Below are positions 1-6,209 of a stretch of 16,717 bases of DNA, in pieces. The position numbers and the translations under genes are program-made. This DNA is from an uncultured Faecalibacterium sp. (GTDB lineage: Bacteria; Bacillota; Clostridia; Oscillospirales; Ruminococcaceae): NCBI GenBank assembly GCA_934525405.1, contig CAKSZF010000029.1, positions 1 through 16,717 on the forward strand, written 5' to 3'. Numbering within the stretch: position 1 is the first letter of the stretch; every line of letters starts with the position of its first letter. The notes beneath the pieces are model-generated. The model did not search any database and was not told where the DNA came from. It saw nothing but the letters and a program-made list of their open reading frames with translations.

Positions 1-108
1 TACGGCCCCATCCTGCAGGGTCTGAACGCTCCCATCAACGATCTGTCCCGCGGCTGCAACGCAGACGAGGTGTACAAGATGAGCCTGATCACCGCTTGCC
101 AGTCCTAA
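1..108 (+). CDS. pta: Phosphate acetyltransferase, C-terminal end (partial)
   Basis: Only the last 35 codons are in the window, read from base 1 in frame and ending in TAA. The residues contain GPILQGLN, then NDLSRGCN, then an ITACQS end. This pattern is typical of the extreme C-terminus of phosphotransacetylase, which interconverts acetyl-CoA and acetyl phosphate in the cytoplasm for acetate formation or assimilation. A good terminator follows 18 bases after the stop, so it closes its transcription unit. The call rests on a short but distinctive tail. A phosphate butyryltransferase would normally lack this exact ending. Confidence 0.82.
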   Translation, partial: YGPILQGLNAPINDLSRGCNADEVYKMSLITACQS

Positions 109-126
109 ACAGTTTTAGCACAAACG

Positions 127-155
127 AGGAGAAGCCTTCGGGCTTCTCCTTTTTG
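127..155 (+). terminator. Intrinsic terminator after pta
   Basis: A perfect 10-bp stem (AGGAGAAGCC with GGCTTCTCCT) is capped by a TTCG tetraloop and followed by a T-rich run TTTTTGTTTT. It lies 18 bases after the pta stop and upstream of the SRP RNA promoter. Confidence 0.93.
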
Positions 156-166
156 TTTTGCCCCTC

Positions 167-195
167 TTGCAATCCGGCGGGGTTTATGGTACAAT
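167..195 (+). promoter_or_regulatory. Promoter of the SRP RNA
   Basis: TTGCAA (167-172), a 17-bp spacer, and TACAAT (190-195), with an extended -10 TGG just before it. The predicted start of transcription is near 202, just ahead of the folded SRP RNA. Transcription may continue into dnaX. Confidence 0.75.
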
Positions 196-201
196 ATCTT
201 A

Positions 202-400
202 GCATCCACAAGGATGTGTCGGACAGCGCCTGCTGCGTGGTTCGGCATACGGATGCGGGTCCTGTACGATGGGCTCGCTGTGAACCAGGTCAGGTGGGGA
301 ACCAAGCAGCCTTAAGCAGTGCGTTCGTGCGTTTCAGTAAGCCTGCATCCGTATGCCGAGTTACGCAAGGCGGGGACAAAACCCCGTCGAGCGCTGTCCT
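202..400 (+). ncRNA. ffs: Signal recognition particle RNA
   Basis: The Ffh-binding domain IV signature is plain at about 283-312: CCAGGTCAGG, then a GGAA tetraloop closed by two G-C pairs, then AAGCAGCC on the 3' side. Compared with the E. coli loop, the closing CC/GG pairs are inverted but still pair. Long-range helices define the rest: GGACAGCGC (221-229) pairs with GCGCTGTCC (391-399), and 243-256 pairs perfectly with 345-358. The last helix followed by TTTTATTTTT (400-409) can act as terminator. The RNA guides nascent membrane proteins to the translocon together with Ffh. At roughly 180-200 nt it is longer than 4.5S RNA and shorter than the Bacillus type. Its place before dnaX is the classic Bacillota order. 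The ends are approximate. Confidence 0.92.
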
Positions 401-441
401 TTTATTTTTGCCGCAAAGGCCGGGAAAGGGGAGAAATCGCC

Positions 442-2328
442 GTGTATCGTGCGCTTTACCGCAAGTGGAGACCCCAGCGGTTTGAGGATGTGGTGGGTCA
501 GCGTGCCATCGTGACCGCCCTGAAAAACCAGATCACCGCAGGGCGCGTAGGCCATGCGTATCTGTTTACCGGCGTGCGCGGCACCGGCAAGACCACCTGC
601 GCCAAAATTTTTGCCAAGGCGGTCAACTGCCTGCACCCGGTCAATGGTGACCCTTGTGGGGAGTGCGAGATCTGCAAAGGCATCGACAACGGCAGCCTGC
701 TGGACGTGGTGGAGATGGACGCAGCCTCCAACAACGGCGTGGATGATATCCGCGACCTGCGGGACGAGACCGCCTACACCCCCAGCGCCTGCCAGTATAA
801 GGTGTATATCATCGACGAGGTGCACATGCTGTCCACAGCGGCCTTCAATGCGCTGCTGAAAACGCTGGAAGAGCCTCCCGCACACGTCATCTTCATTCTG
901 GCGACCACCGAGATCCAGAAAGTGCCCGCCACCATCCTCTCCCGCTGTCAGCGGTACGATTTTACCCGCATCGGGCCGGAGGATATCGCACGGCGGGTGG
1001 AGTATATCGCCGGGGAGGAAAAGCTGGAGCTGACCGCCGACGGCGCGGAACTGATTGCCCGTCTGGCCGATGGTGCGCTGCGCGATGCCTTGTCCATTCT
1101 GGACACCTGTGCCGGCGTCACCGCAAAAATCGACGCGGACGTGGTGCGCCGCATGGCGGGCGTGACCGACCGCAGCTACCTGTTCCACATCTCGGACGCC
1201 TTGGAAGCACAGGACGCCGCCGCCGCGCTGGCACAGCTGGCAGAGCTGCGGCAGCAGTCGGTGGACGTGAAGCGCCTGACCGAGGAGTTGATCGCCCATT
1301 ACCGCGCCCTGATGCTGGCGGCGCTGCCCGGCGGGCAGGCGCTGCTGTCCGGTGTTTCGCCGGAGGAAGAGGCGCTGTACCTGCAAAAAGGCCCGGAGAT
1401 GGGGCAGCGGGAAGCCATCCGCGCCATCCGCACGTTGGGCACGGCGCTGGAGCACATGACCCGCGGCAGCGACCAGCGCATCGAGCTGGAGCTGGCACTG
1501 TTCAGCTTGTCCGAGCCGCCCCAGCAGATGCAGGCGGTAACGGTACAGGCAGCCCCCGCCCGCGCGGCACAGCCGGAAGCACTCCGTCCCTTTGCGGCAG
1601 CGGTGCAGCCCTTTGCCAGCGCCCCGGTGCAGCCTGCCCCCGCAGCAGCCGCACCCCAGACCCCGACAACAGTAGCAGAGCCTGCCCCTGCTGTGCAGCA
1701 GACACCTTCGCAGCCTGCCACACCGGAAGCTCCACCCGCCCCTGCGGAGGAGCTGTCGCCCATGCCAGAGGAACCGCCGGTACAGCAGAGCGATGCCGCC
1801 CTGCCGTGGGACGAGCCTGCCCCGCAGGCACCGCCGCCGGAGGAGCCGGAGCCGGTCAGTCAGCTGGAGCGGCCCGCCCCTGCAGAACCCGCGCAGTCGG
1901 CTCCGGCAACAGAGGAGCAGCCCACCCCCGCGCAGGAGCACCCCGCAGACCCGGTGCTGACCAAGCCCCGCAGCGTGGCGCAGCAGGGGACGAACCCCTT
2001 CCCGTACTGGGGACAGATTGTGCAGAAGCTGGAAGGTATCGACCCCATGCTGTATATGTATCTGCGCAAGTCCAAGGCTTACTTTGACGGCACCCGCGTG
2101 CTGATCGACGGCGGCAAGACCTTCCGGGATTTTATCCGGGTGAACAAGGACAGCCAGAAGCTGATCAAAAAGCTGATTGCCGAGGTATCCGGCGTGCCGG
2201 TGCCCATCGGCCCTTACGAGCCCAAAACAGCCGGAAAGACCGCCTCCAACGCGGAGCAGTCCCTTCTGGCACTGGAAAAGCTGGGGTTAGAGGTCAGCAT
2301 TGAGGATACCGCCCGCAAAAAGCGATAA
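442..2328 (+). CDS. dnaX: DNA polymerase III subunit gamma/tau
   Basis: This is the clamp-loader ATPase that loads the beta sliding clamp and, in tau, bridges polymerase cores. I chose GTG at 442 because it gives the family N-terminus YRALYRKWRP and has AAAGGGGAG 8 bases upstream; an ATG at 319 lies inside the SRP RNA. The 628-residue product has Walker A GVRGTGKT (44-51, Lys50), zinc cysteines 63, 72, 75 and 78, Walker B DEVH (125-128), and the arginine-finger motif SRC. A linker rich in Pro, Ala and Gln runs from about 358 to 515, followed by a C-terminal domain from 516. I see no in-frame A AAA AAG slippery heptamer, so there is no visible frameshift signal for a separate gamma form. It starts the operon dnaX-ybaB-recR. 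Confidence 0.96.
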   Translation: MYRALYRKWRPQRFEDVVGQRAIVTALKNQITAGRVGHAYLFTGVRGTGKTTCAKIFAKAVNCLHPVNGDPCGECEICKGIDNGSLLDVVEMDAASNNGVDDIRDLRDETAYTPSACQYKVYIIDEVHMLSTAAFNALLKTLEEPPAHVIFILATTEIQKVPATILSRCQRYDFTRIGPEDIARRVEYIAGEEKLELTADGAELIARLADGALRDALSILDTCAGVTAKIDADVVRRMAGVTDRSYLFHISDALEAQDAAAALAQLAELRQQSVDVKRLTEELIAHYRALMLAALPGGQALLSGVSPEEEALYLQKGPEMGQREAIRAIRTLGTALEHMTRGSDQRIELELALFSLSEPPQQMQAVTVQAAPARAAQPEALRPFAAAVQPFASAPVQPAPAAAAPQTPTTVAEPAPAVQQTPSQPATPEAPPAPAEELSPMPEEPPVQQSDAALPWDEPAPQAPPPEEPEPVSQLERPAPAEPAQSAPATEEQPTPAQEHPADPVLTKPRSVAQQGTNPFPYWGQIVQKLEGIDPMLYMYLRKSKAYFDGTRVLIDGGKTFRDFIRVNKDSQKLIKKLIAEVSGVPVPIGPYEPKTAGKTASNAEQSLLALEKLGLEVSIEDTARKKR

Positions 2329-2358
2329 AAATTGTTTATAATAAAGGAGAATACCATT

Positions 2359-2697
2359 ATGAAAGCAAGAATGCCCGCAGGCTACGGCCGCCCCGATATG
2401 AACGCCCTGATGCGTCAGGCCCAGAAGATGCAGGAGGACATGAAGAGCAAGCAGGCCGAGTTGGAAGCCGCCGAGTACACCGGCAGCGCTGCCGGTGAGA
2501 TGGTGACCGTGAAGATGAACGGCAAACACGAGGTGCTGTCCATCAGCATCAAGCCTGAGGCCGTGGACCCGGATGACATCGAGATGCTGGAAGACATGGT
2601 GGCTGCTGCCATCAACGCCACCGTGAAGCAGGTGGACGAGACCGCCGAAGCCGAGATGGGCAAACTGACCGGTGGCCTGAACATTCCGGGTCTCTGA
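2359..2697 (+). CDS. ybaB: YbaB/EbfC family nucleoid-associated DNA-binding protein
   Basis: A 112-residue protein with the family layout: a flexible start rich in Met and Gly, a long helix (about residues 15-40, NALMRQAQKMQEDMK), a beta sheet with VTVKMNGKHEV, and a C-terminal helix ending in GGLNIPGL. Family members form dimers that bind DNA with little sequence specificity, and the gene almost always sits between dnaX and recR, as here. ATG 2359 is chosen over an ATG at 2332 because AAAGGAGA lies 8 bases before it; the longer start would sit almost on the dnaX stop with no ribosome site. The gap to dnaX is 30 bases and to recR 19 bases, so co-transcription is likely. Confidence 0.94.
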   Translation: MKARMPAGYGRPDMNALMRQAQKMQEDMKSKQAELEAAEYTGSAAGEMVTVKMNGKHEVLSISIKPEAVDPDDIEMLEDMVAAAINATVKQVDETAEAEMGKLTGGLNIPGL

Positions 2698-2716
2698 GCC
2701 GGGAAGGGGAGATACC

Positions 2717-3316
2717 ATGGACTACACTGCCGCACCGCTGGAAAAGCTGATCGAGGAGTTCGGCAAGTTTCAGGGCGTGGGCCGCAAGGGCGCTACCCGC
2801 ATGGCCTATCAGGTGCTGAGTATGTCGGATCAGGACGCTGCGGCGCTGGCAGACGCCATCCGCGGCGCGCACACCCGGCTGCATCGGTGCCGCATCTGCC
2901 AGAACTACACGGACGCTGACCTGTGCCCGGTGTGCGCCAGCGCCAAGCGGGACACCTCGGTGATCTGCGTGGTGGAAAAACCCCGGGACGTGCAGGCCTT
3001 TGAGCGCACCCGGGAGTATAACGGCCTGTACCATGTGCTGCATGGTCTGCTGGACCCGCTGGCCGGTGTGGGCGCAGAGCAGCTGACCGTCAAGGAATTG
3101 CTGGCGCGGCTGAAGGACGACACGGTGAAGGAGGTCATCATGGCTATGAACCCCACCGTGGAGGGTGAAGCTACCGCTATGTATCTGGCAAAGCTCATCA
3201 AGCCGCTGGGCATCCGGGTCACCCGGCTTGCCTCTGGTCTGCCGGTGGGTGCCAGCCTGGAATACGCGGACGAGACTACCCTGTACCGGGCACTTTCCGG
3301 CCGGGGAGAACTGTAA
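2717..3316 (+). CDS. recR: Recombination mediator protein RecR
   Basis: RecR works with RecO (and RecF) to load RecA on gapped single-stranded DNA. The 199-residue length is typical. The N-terminus carries the helix-hairpin-helix region (FQGVGRKGATRMAYQ, about 17-31). A four-cysteine zinc finger follows at C58, C61, C70 and C73. The rest is a Toprim domain, beginning at VICVVEKPRDV, and an ending with GLPVGASLEYADETTL that matches the family C-terminus. The ribosome site AAGGGGAG is about 5 bases before ATG 2717. It is the last gene of the dnaX operon. No clear terminator follows, so some read-through into smpB is possible. Confidence 0.96.
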   Translation: MDYTAAPLEKLIEEFGKFQGVGRKGATRMAYQVLSMSDQDAAALADAIRGAHTRLHRCRICQNYTDADLCPVCASAKRDTSVICVVEKPRDVQAFERTREYNGLYHVLHGLLDPLAGVGAEQLTVKELLARLKDDTVKEVIMAMNPTVEGEATAMYLAKLIKPLGIRVTRLASGLPVGASLEYADETTLYRALSGRGEL

Positions 3317-3319
3317 ATC

Positions 3320-3333
3320 TGTAAAAATTTACA
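3320..3333. promoter_or_regulatory. 14-bp perfect palindrome between recR and smpB
   Basis: TGTAAA-AA-TTTACA is a perfect dyad 4 bases after the recR stop and about 20 bases upstream of the smpB -35 box. It could be an operator for the smpB/ssrA unit. A short stem of this AT-rich sequence with no T run would be a poor terminator. No regulator can be named from it. Confidence 0.4.
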
Positions 3334-3352
3334 ATTCTGTCAGAAACAGCCC

Positions 3353-3380
3353 TTGCATTACCCTGAAAAAATGGTATACT
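3353..3380 (+). promoter_or_regulatory. Promoter of smpB (and probably ssrA)
   Basis: TTGCAT (3353-3358), a 16-bp spacer, and TATACT (3375-3380), with an extended -10 TGG directly before it. Transcription would begin near 3387, giving a leader of about 30 bases that carries the ribosome site AAAGGAGG. Confidence 0.72.
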
Positions 3381-3417
3381 GAAACAACAAACGGAACGGA
3401 GAAAGGAGGCGCGCAGC

Positions 3418-3900
3418 ATGGCACCCACAAAGGAGCGCCCGGCGACCAAGACCATCGCCACCAACCGCGAAGCGCGCCACGAGTATTTTGTTCTGGAAGC
3501 GCTGGAGACCGGTGTGGAACTCAAGGGCACCGAGGTGAAAAGCCTGCGGGCCGGCGGGGTCAACCTGAAGGACAGCTGGGTGGATATTGAAAATGGCGAG
3601 CTGCTGGTAAAGGGGATGCACATCAGCCCCTACGACCACGGCAACCTGTTCAATCAGGATCCCATGCGCGTCCGGCGGCTTCTGGCGCACAAAAGTGAGA
3701 TCCGGCGTCTGCACCAGCAGTGCAAACTGCAGGGCTATACGCTGGTGCCGCTCTCGCTTTATTTCAAGCATGGCCGCGTAAAAATGGAAGTGGGCCTGTG
3801 CAAAGGCAAAAAGCTGTACGACAAGCGTGCCGATGCCGCCCAGCGCGATGCAAAGCGCTCCATTGACCGGGCTGTGAAGTCCAACGGCAAGTATTATTAA
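3418..3900 (+). CDS. smpB: SsrA-binding protein SmpB
   Basis: SmpB binds tmRNA and brings it to stalled ribosomes for trans-translation. The 160-residue product has the family core: N-terminal ATNREARHEY, then GVELKGTEVKSLR (32-44), then WVDIENGELLVKGMHISPY. The basic C-terminal tail with LYDKRADAAQRDAKRSIDR inserts into the empty mRNA channel. Start ATG 3418 follows AAAGGAGG by 8 bases. Its own RNA partner lies 72 bases downstream, a common pairing in Bacillota. No convincing separate promoter for the RNA is visible in the gap, so the two are probably transcribed together. Confidence 0.97.
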   Translation: MAPTKERPATKTIATNREARHEYFVLEALETGVELKGTEVKSLRAGGVNLKDSWVDIENGELLVKGMHISPYDHGNLFNQDPMRVRRLLAHKSEIRRLHQQCKLQGYTLVPLSLYFKHGRVKMEVGLCKGKKLYDKRADAAQRDAKRSIDRAVKSNGKYY

Positions 3901-3916
3901 GCATTCCAATTGCAGA

Positions 3917-3965
3917 CTGCGGCTCACCGCAGAAAACCAAGCTTTCCGCACATCGCAAGATGTGC
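3917..3965 (+). other. Two hairpins between smpB and the mature tmRNA end
   Basis: CTGCGG-CTCA-CCGCAG (3917-3932) and GCACATC-GCAA-GATGTGC (3948-3965) are both perfect stems. The second ends 7 bases before the mature tmRNA 5' end and is followed by TTTATAT, so it may be part of the precursor removed by RNase P. Neither has a real T run. A terminator role is unlikely. Confidence 0.5.
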
Positions 3966-3972
3966 TTTATAT

Positions 3973-4322
3973 GGGGGCGTAAAGGTTTCGACGGGGGGAG
4001 CGAGGTCTGGGCAGCGGGTAGCAGTGGGGGAACTGCTCTATAACTCCTCCAAAAAATTAACTGACAACAATAATTATCAGTTGCTCGCAGCCTGAGTGCT
4101 GCGCGTTCCGCCCACTCTTGTGTCGTGTGGGGCCGGGGCGTCCTTTAGACACAGCACCTGAACGGACCTAAGCTTTGCGGACCGGCAGGAACTCATGAAG
4201 CTACCAAAGCGCTAGCCTGACGATCGGCGTGGCGCGGCGGGAATGTTGTAGATCGCCTGCACCCGGAGATACCTACACTGAGCTCTTTTCGGACATGGGT
4301 TCGACTCCCATCGCCTCCACCA
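3973..4322 (+). ncRNA. ssrA: Transfer-messenger RNA (tmRNA)
   Basis: The 5' end GGGGGCGTAAAGGTTTCGAC and the 3' end with GGGTTCGACTCCC and CCACCA are diagnostic. The acceptor stem pairs 3973-3979 with 4312-4318 over 7 bp, including the G-U pair at the third position that alanyl-tRNA synthetase reads. CCA is encoded. The RNA of 350 nt rescues stalled ribosomes by adding a degradation tag, with SmpB from the adjacent gene. The tag reading frame lies at 4063-4095. The long terminator at 4327-4362 follows at once. Confidence 0.97.
4063..4095 (+). other. tmRNA tag-peptide reading frame
   Basis: Ten codons from GAC (4063) to GCC, then TGA, give DNNNYQLLAA; with the alanine carried by the tmRNA the tag is ADNNNYQLLAA. 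The resume codon is placed by the preceding TTAACT, which matches the UAACU before the Bacillus resume codon and aligns with UAGUC in E. coli. The LAA end suits ClpXP-type degradation. The length of 11 equals that of the E. coli tag. The QLL before the last two alanines differs from the usual YALAA or VALAA. Confidence 0.8.
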
Positions 4323-4326
4323 ATAA

Positions 4327-4363
4327 AAAGCCGCCTGAAAACGTAAGTTTTCAGGCGGCTTTT
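4327..4363. terminator. Bidirectional terminator between ssrA and the DUF1836 gene
   Basis: A perfect 16-bp stem, 4327-4342 with 4347-4362, has a GTAA loop and A and T runs on its two sides. It can stop transcription of ssrA on the plus strand and of the converging DUF1836 gene on the minus strand. Confidence 0.93.
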
Positions 4364-4387
4364 GCTATACAGAGCACTATCGTATTG

Positions 4388-4930
4388 TTACGCCAGATCC
4401 GGCAGGATATCCGACCACAGAGCCTGCTCCTGCCGCAAGGCATCGAAGCAGCAGTCCAGATATATTTTGTTGACCGCTGCAAAAATGGTGCTGCGCAGCA
4501 GCAGACGCTCATCATTGAGCGTAGTATCCGGCTGGGCTGCCTTGCCGCCGAACACCACAGCAAGACTAGCCTCCAGTTCCTCGCAGAAGATATCATAGGC
4601 TGTTCCGGCGGAGCAGTGCTCCCGCTGCATTTTGAACAGGGTGTCGATGTTTTCGATCGAGAGCACCGTTTTGGAAACTGCAATGTACATCAGGGATGCG
4701 ATCTGATCCCGGGTGTATTTTTTGCGGATGGGGTGATCCACCACCCCTTTTTTGACGTAGTTGCTCACCATAGATGGGGTCAGCTCCACCCCGCAGAAGC
4801 TGCGGAAGTAGCCGTTGACGAACTGCACCGTCTGGTCCAGATACAGCCCTACCGAGGGGAGATCGTTGTACCGGGGCAGGGCAAAGCCCGCAGCACACGC
4901 CGCAACGCGGAGTTTGGTTTCAGCTTTCAT
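4388..4930 (-). CDS. DUF1836 domain-containing protein, probable DNA-binding regulator
   Basis: The 180-residue protein matches what I know of the DUF1836 family: a central MerR-like helix-turn-helix stretch with TPSMVSNYVKKGVV (51-64), then KKYTRDQIASL (70-80), then a helix with VLSIENIDTLF. There is no signal peptide or membrane segment. The function of the family is not established; transcriptional control is an inference from the fold. ATG 4930 is the first possible start, since an in-frame TGA lies 18 bases upstream. The ribosome site is weak, with only AAGAT close by and an AGGAG about 20 bases away near a leader hairpin. It diverges from degV and converges on the ssrA terminator. Confidence 0.8.
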   Translation of the reverse strand: MKAETKLRVAACAAGFALPRYNDLPSVGLYLDQTVQFVNGYFRSFCGVELTPSMVSNYVKKGVVDHPIRKKYTRDQIASLMYIAVSKTVLSIENIDTLFKMQREHCSAGTAYDIFCEELEASLAVVFGGKAAQPDTTLNDERLLLRSTIFAAVNKIYLDCCFDALRQEQALWSDILPDLA

Positions 4931-5036
4931 AGTATCTTGTTCCGTTCATGCTCCTGCACTTTTTGCAAGCAGGAACGTTGTTTTTGTGCAAAGGCAGGGC
5001 AATTGCTTTCCATAAGAGCACTTCTGCCTGTGAAAT

Positions 5037-5065
5037 AGTATACTGCATTTTGGAAAATTGGTCAA
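5037..5065 (-). promoter_or_regulatory. Promoter of the DUF1836 gene
   Basis: On the minus strand TTGACC (5065-5060), a 17-bp spacer, and TATACT (5042-5037). This predicts a leader of about 100 bases. The leader can fold TCCTG with CAGGA (around 4950-4975) a little before the start codon. Confidence 0.75.
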
Positions 5066-5104
5066 CGGGCAATGAAAACTTCGTAAAAGAATTTAATAAA
5101 ACAG

Positions 5105-5133
5105 TTGACAGGGTTTTGAAAAACTGATATGAT
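5105..5133 (+). promoter_or_regulatory. Promoter of degV
   Basis: A consensus TTGACA (5105-5110), a 17-bp spacer, and TATGAT (5128-5133), with an extended -10 TGA. It is the strongest-looking promoter in the window. Its -35 box lies 39 bp from that of the divergent DUF1836 promoter. Confidence 0.85.
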
Positions 5134-5187
5134 GGTCACGGACAAAGGAATGACTGCGGCATGCGCCGCTTGAAAATGGAGAAAAAT

Positions 5188-6036
5188 ATGAAAAGCAAAA
5201 TCGTTGTAGATTCCTCTGCAAATGTGTATGAGCTCCCTGATGTGGGTTTTGCCTGTGTGCCGCTGAAGATCCTGACCGATGAGCAGGAGTATGTGGATAC
5301 CGCAGAGGTGGATGCACCCGCGCTGGCTCAGCTGCTGCGCACTTATAAGGGACGCACCAGCACCTCCTGCCCCAACATCTCGGACTGGATGGCTGCCTAC
5401 GAGGGCGCAGACGAGGTGTACGTTGTAACCATCACCGGCACGCTGTCCGGTGCCTACAATGCCGCCCTGCTGGCAGGTGAAGAGTACGAGCAGAGCCACG
5501 AGGGCGCGCGGGTCTTTGTGCTGGACAGTCTGTCCACCGGTGCGGAATCCCGGCTGCTGGTAGAGCGTCTGGCGGCGCTGATCAAGGCGGGCAAGTCCTT
5601 TGATACCGTGTGCGAGGAGATCCGGGCGTACCATGAGCACACCCACCTGCTGTTTGCGCTGGAATCTCTGGCAAATCTTGCCCGCAATGGCCGCGTGAAG
5701 CCCGCTGTGGCTGCGGTGGCGCGGATGCTGGGCATCCGTGTCATCGGTCAGGCCAGCGAAGCCGGTGATCTGGAGGTTCTGTGCAAGACCCGCGGCGAGC
5801 ACGGCGCACTGGAGCGCATGGTACTGGAAATGAAGGCGCACGGCCTGACCAACGGCCGGGTGCACATCGACCACTGCTGCAACGCTGCCGCTGCGGAGCG
5901 GCTGAAGCACATGGTCCATGCTGTGTTCCCGGAGGCCAAGGTGGAGGTGGGCACCTGCGGCGCTCTGTGCAGCTACTATGCGGAGTACGGCGGCCTGATG
6001 GTGGGCTACGAGGATAACGAAGCACCGACCGTCTGA
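5188..6036 (+). CDS. DegV family fatty-acid-binding protein
   Basis: The DegV/FakB family binds a single fatty acid; FakB members present it to the kinase FakA for use in phospholipid synthesis. The 282-residue product opens with KIVVDSSANV, has the TSCPN loop equivalent to the usual TSxPS motif, then ITGTLSGAYNAA and VLDSLSTGAE, and a C-terminal half with HIDHCCNAAAAERL. I chose ATG 5188, which has GGAG 6 bases before it and gives the usual family N-terminus. Starts at 5161 and 5176 are possible but add an atypical basic extension. No FakA kinase is in the window. It forms a single-gene unit between its own promoter and terminator. Confidence 0.9.
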   Translation: MKSKIVVDSSANVYELPDVGFACVPLKILTDEQEYVDTAEVDAPALAQLLRTYKGRTSTSCPNISDWMAAYEGADEVYVVTITGTLSGAYNAALLAGEEYEQSHEGARVFVLDSLSTGAESRLLVERLAALIKAGKSFDTVCEEIRAYHEHTHLLFALESLANLARNGRVKPAVAAVARMLGIRVIGQASEAGDLEVLCKTRGEHGALERMVLEMKAHGLTNGRVHIDHCCNAAAAERLKHMVHAVFPEAKVEVGTCGALCSYYAEYGGLMVGYEDNEAPTV

Positions 6037-6061
6037 GCGGAAAATATGTAATAAGATCTTG

Positions 6062-6101
6062 GTTCACCGGGGCATCTGCGGACGCTCCGGTGAACTTTTT
6101 T
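6062..6101 (+). terminator. Intrinsic terminator after degV
   Basis: GTTCACCGG (6062-6070) pairs with CCGGTGAAC (6087-6095), with further GGC/GCT pairing inside the loop, followed by TTTTTT. Confidence 0.92.
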
Positions 6102-6137
6102 ATGAGGGATAATTCCGGTGTACCCGACACCAAAAAC

Positions 6138-6166
6138 TTGCAAAGGGTGAAAAAACGCGCTATACT
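6138..6166 (+). promoter_or_regulatory. Promoter of the cardiolipin synthase gene
   Basis: TTGCAA (6138-6143), a 17-bp spacer, and TATACT (6161-6166). Transcription would begin near 6173, about 37 bases before the start codon. Confidence 0.78.
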
Positions 6167-6209
6167 TACCTATATATAAAGTGGGATAACATGGAAAGGG
6201 GGAGATGGT

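Noticed and set aside
1381..1392. A possible slippery site (CAAAAAG) for a dnaX frameshift
   Set aside because: The codon phase is wrong for -1 slippage (it reads CTG CAA AAA GGC), no stimulatory stem was evident, and it lies before the domain junction.
361..1941. A 526-codon open frame on the minus strand opposite dnaX
   Set aside because: It runs fully antisense to a well-supported dnaX, its product is low-complexity with many Arg, Gly and Leu residues, and it has no ribosome site. It is a by-product of GC-rich codon use.
4037..4060. An alternative tmRNA resume point after the first TAACT (4041-4045)
   Set aside because: Reading from the next base gives Pro-Pro-Lys-Asn and then a stop, with no LAA-type end.
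4229..5038. A 269-codon plus-strand frame across the tmRNA end and the DUF1836 gene
   Set aside because: It starts inside the tmRNA, crosses the strong terminator and is antisense to a better gene.
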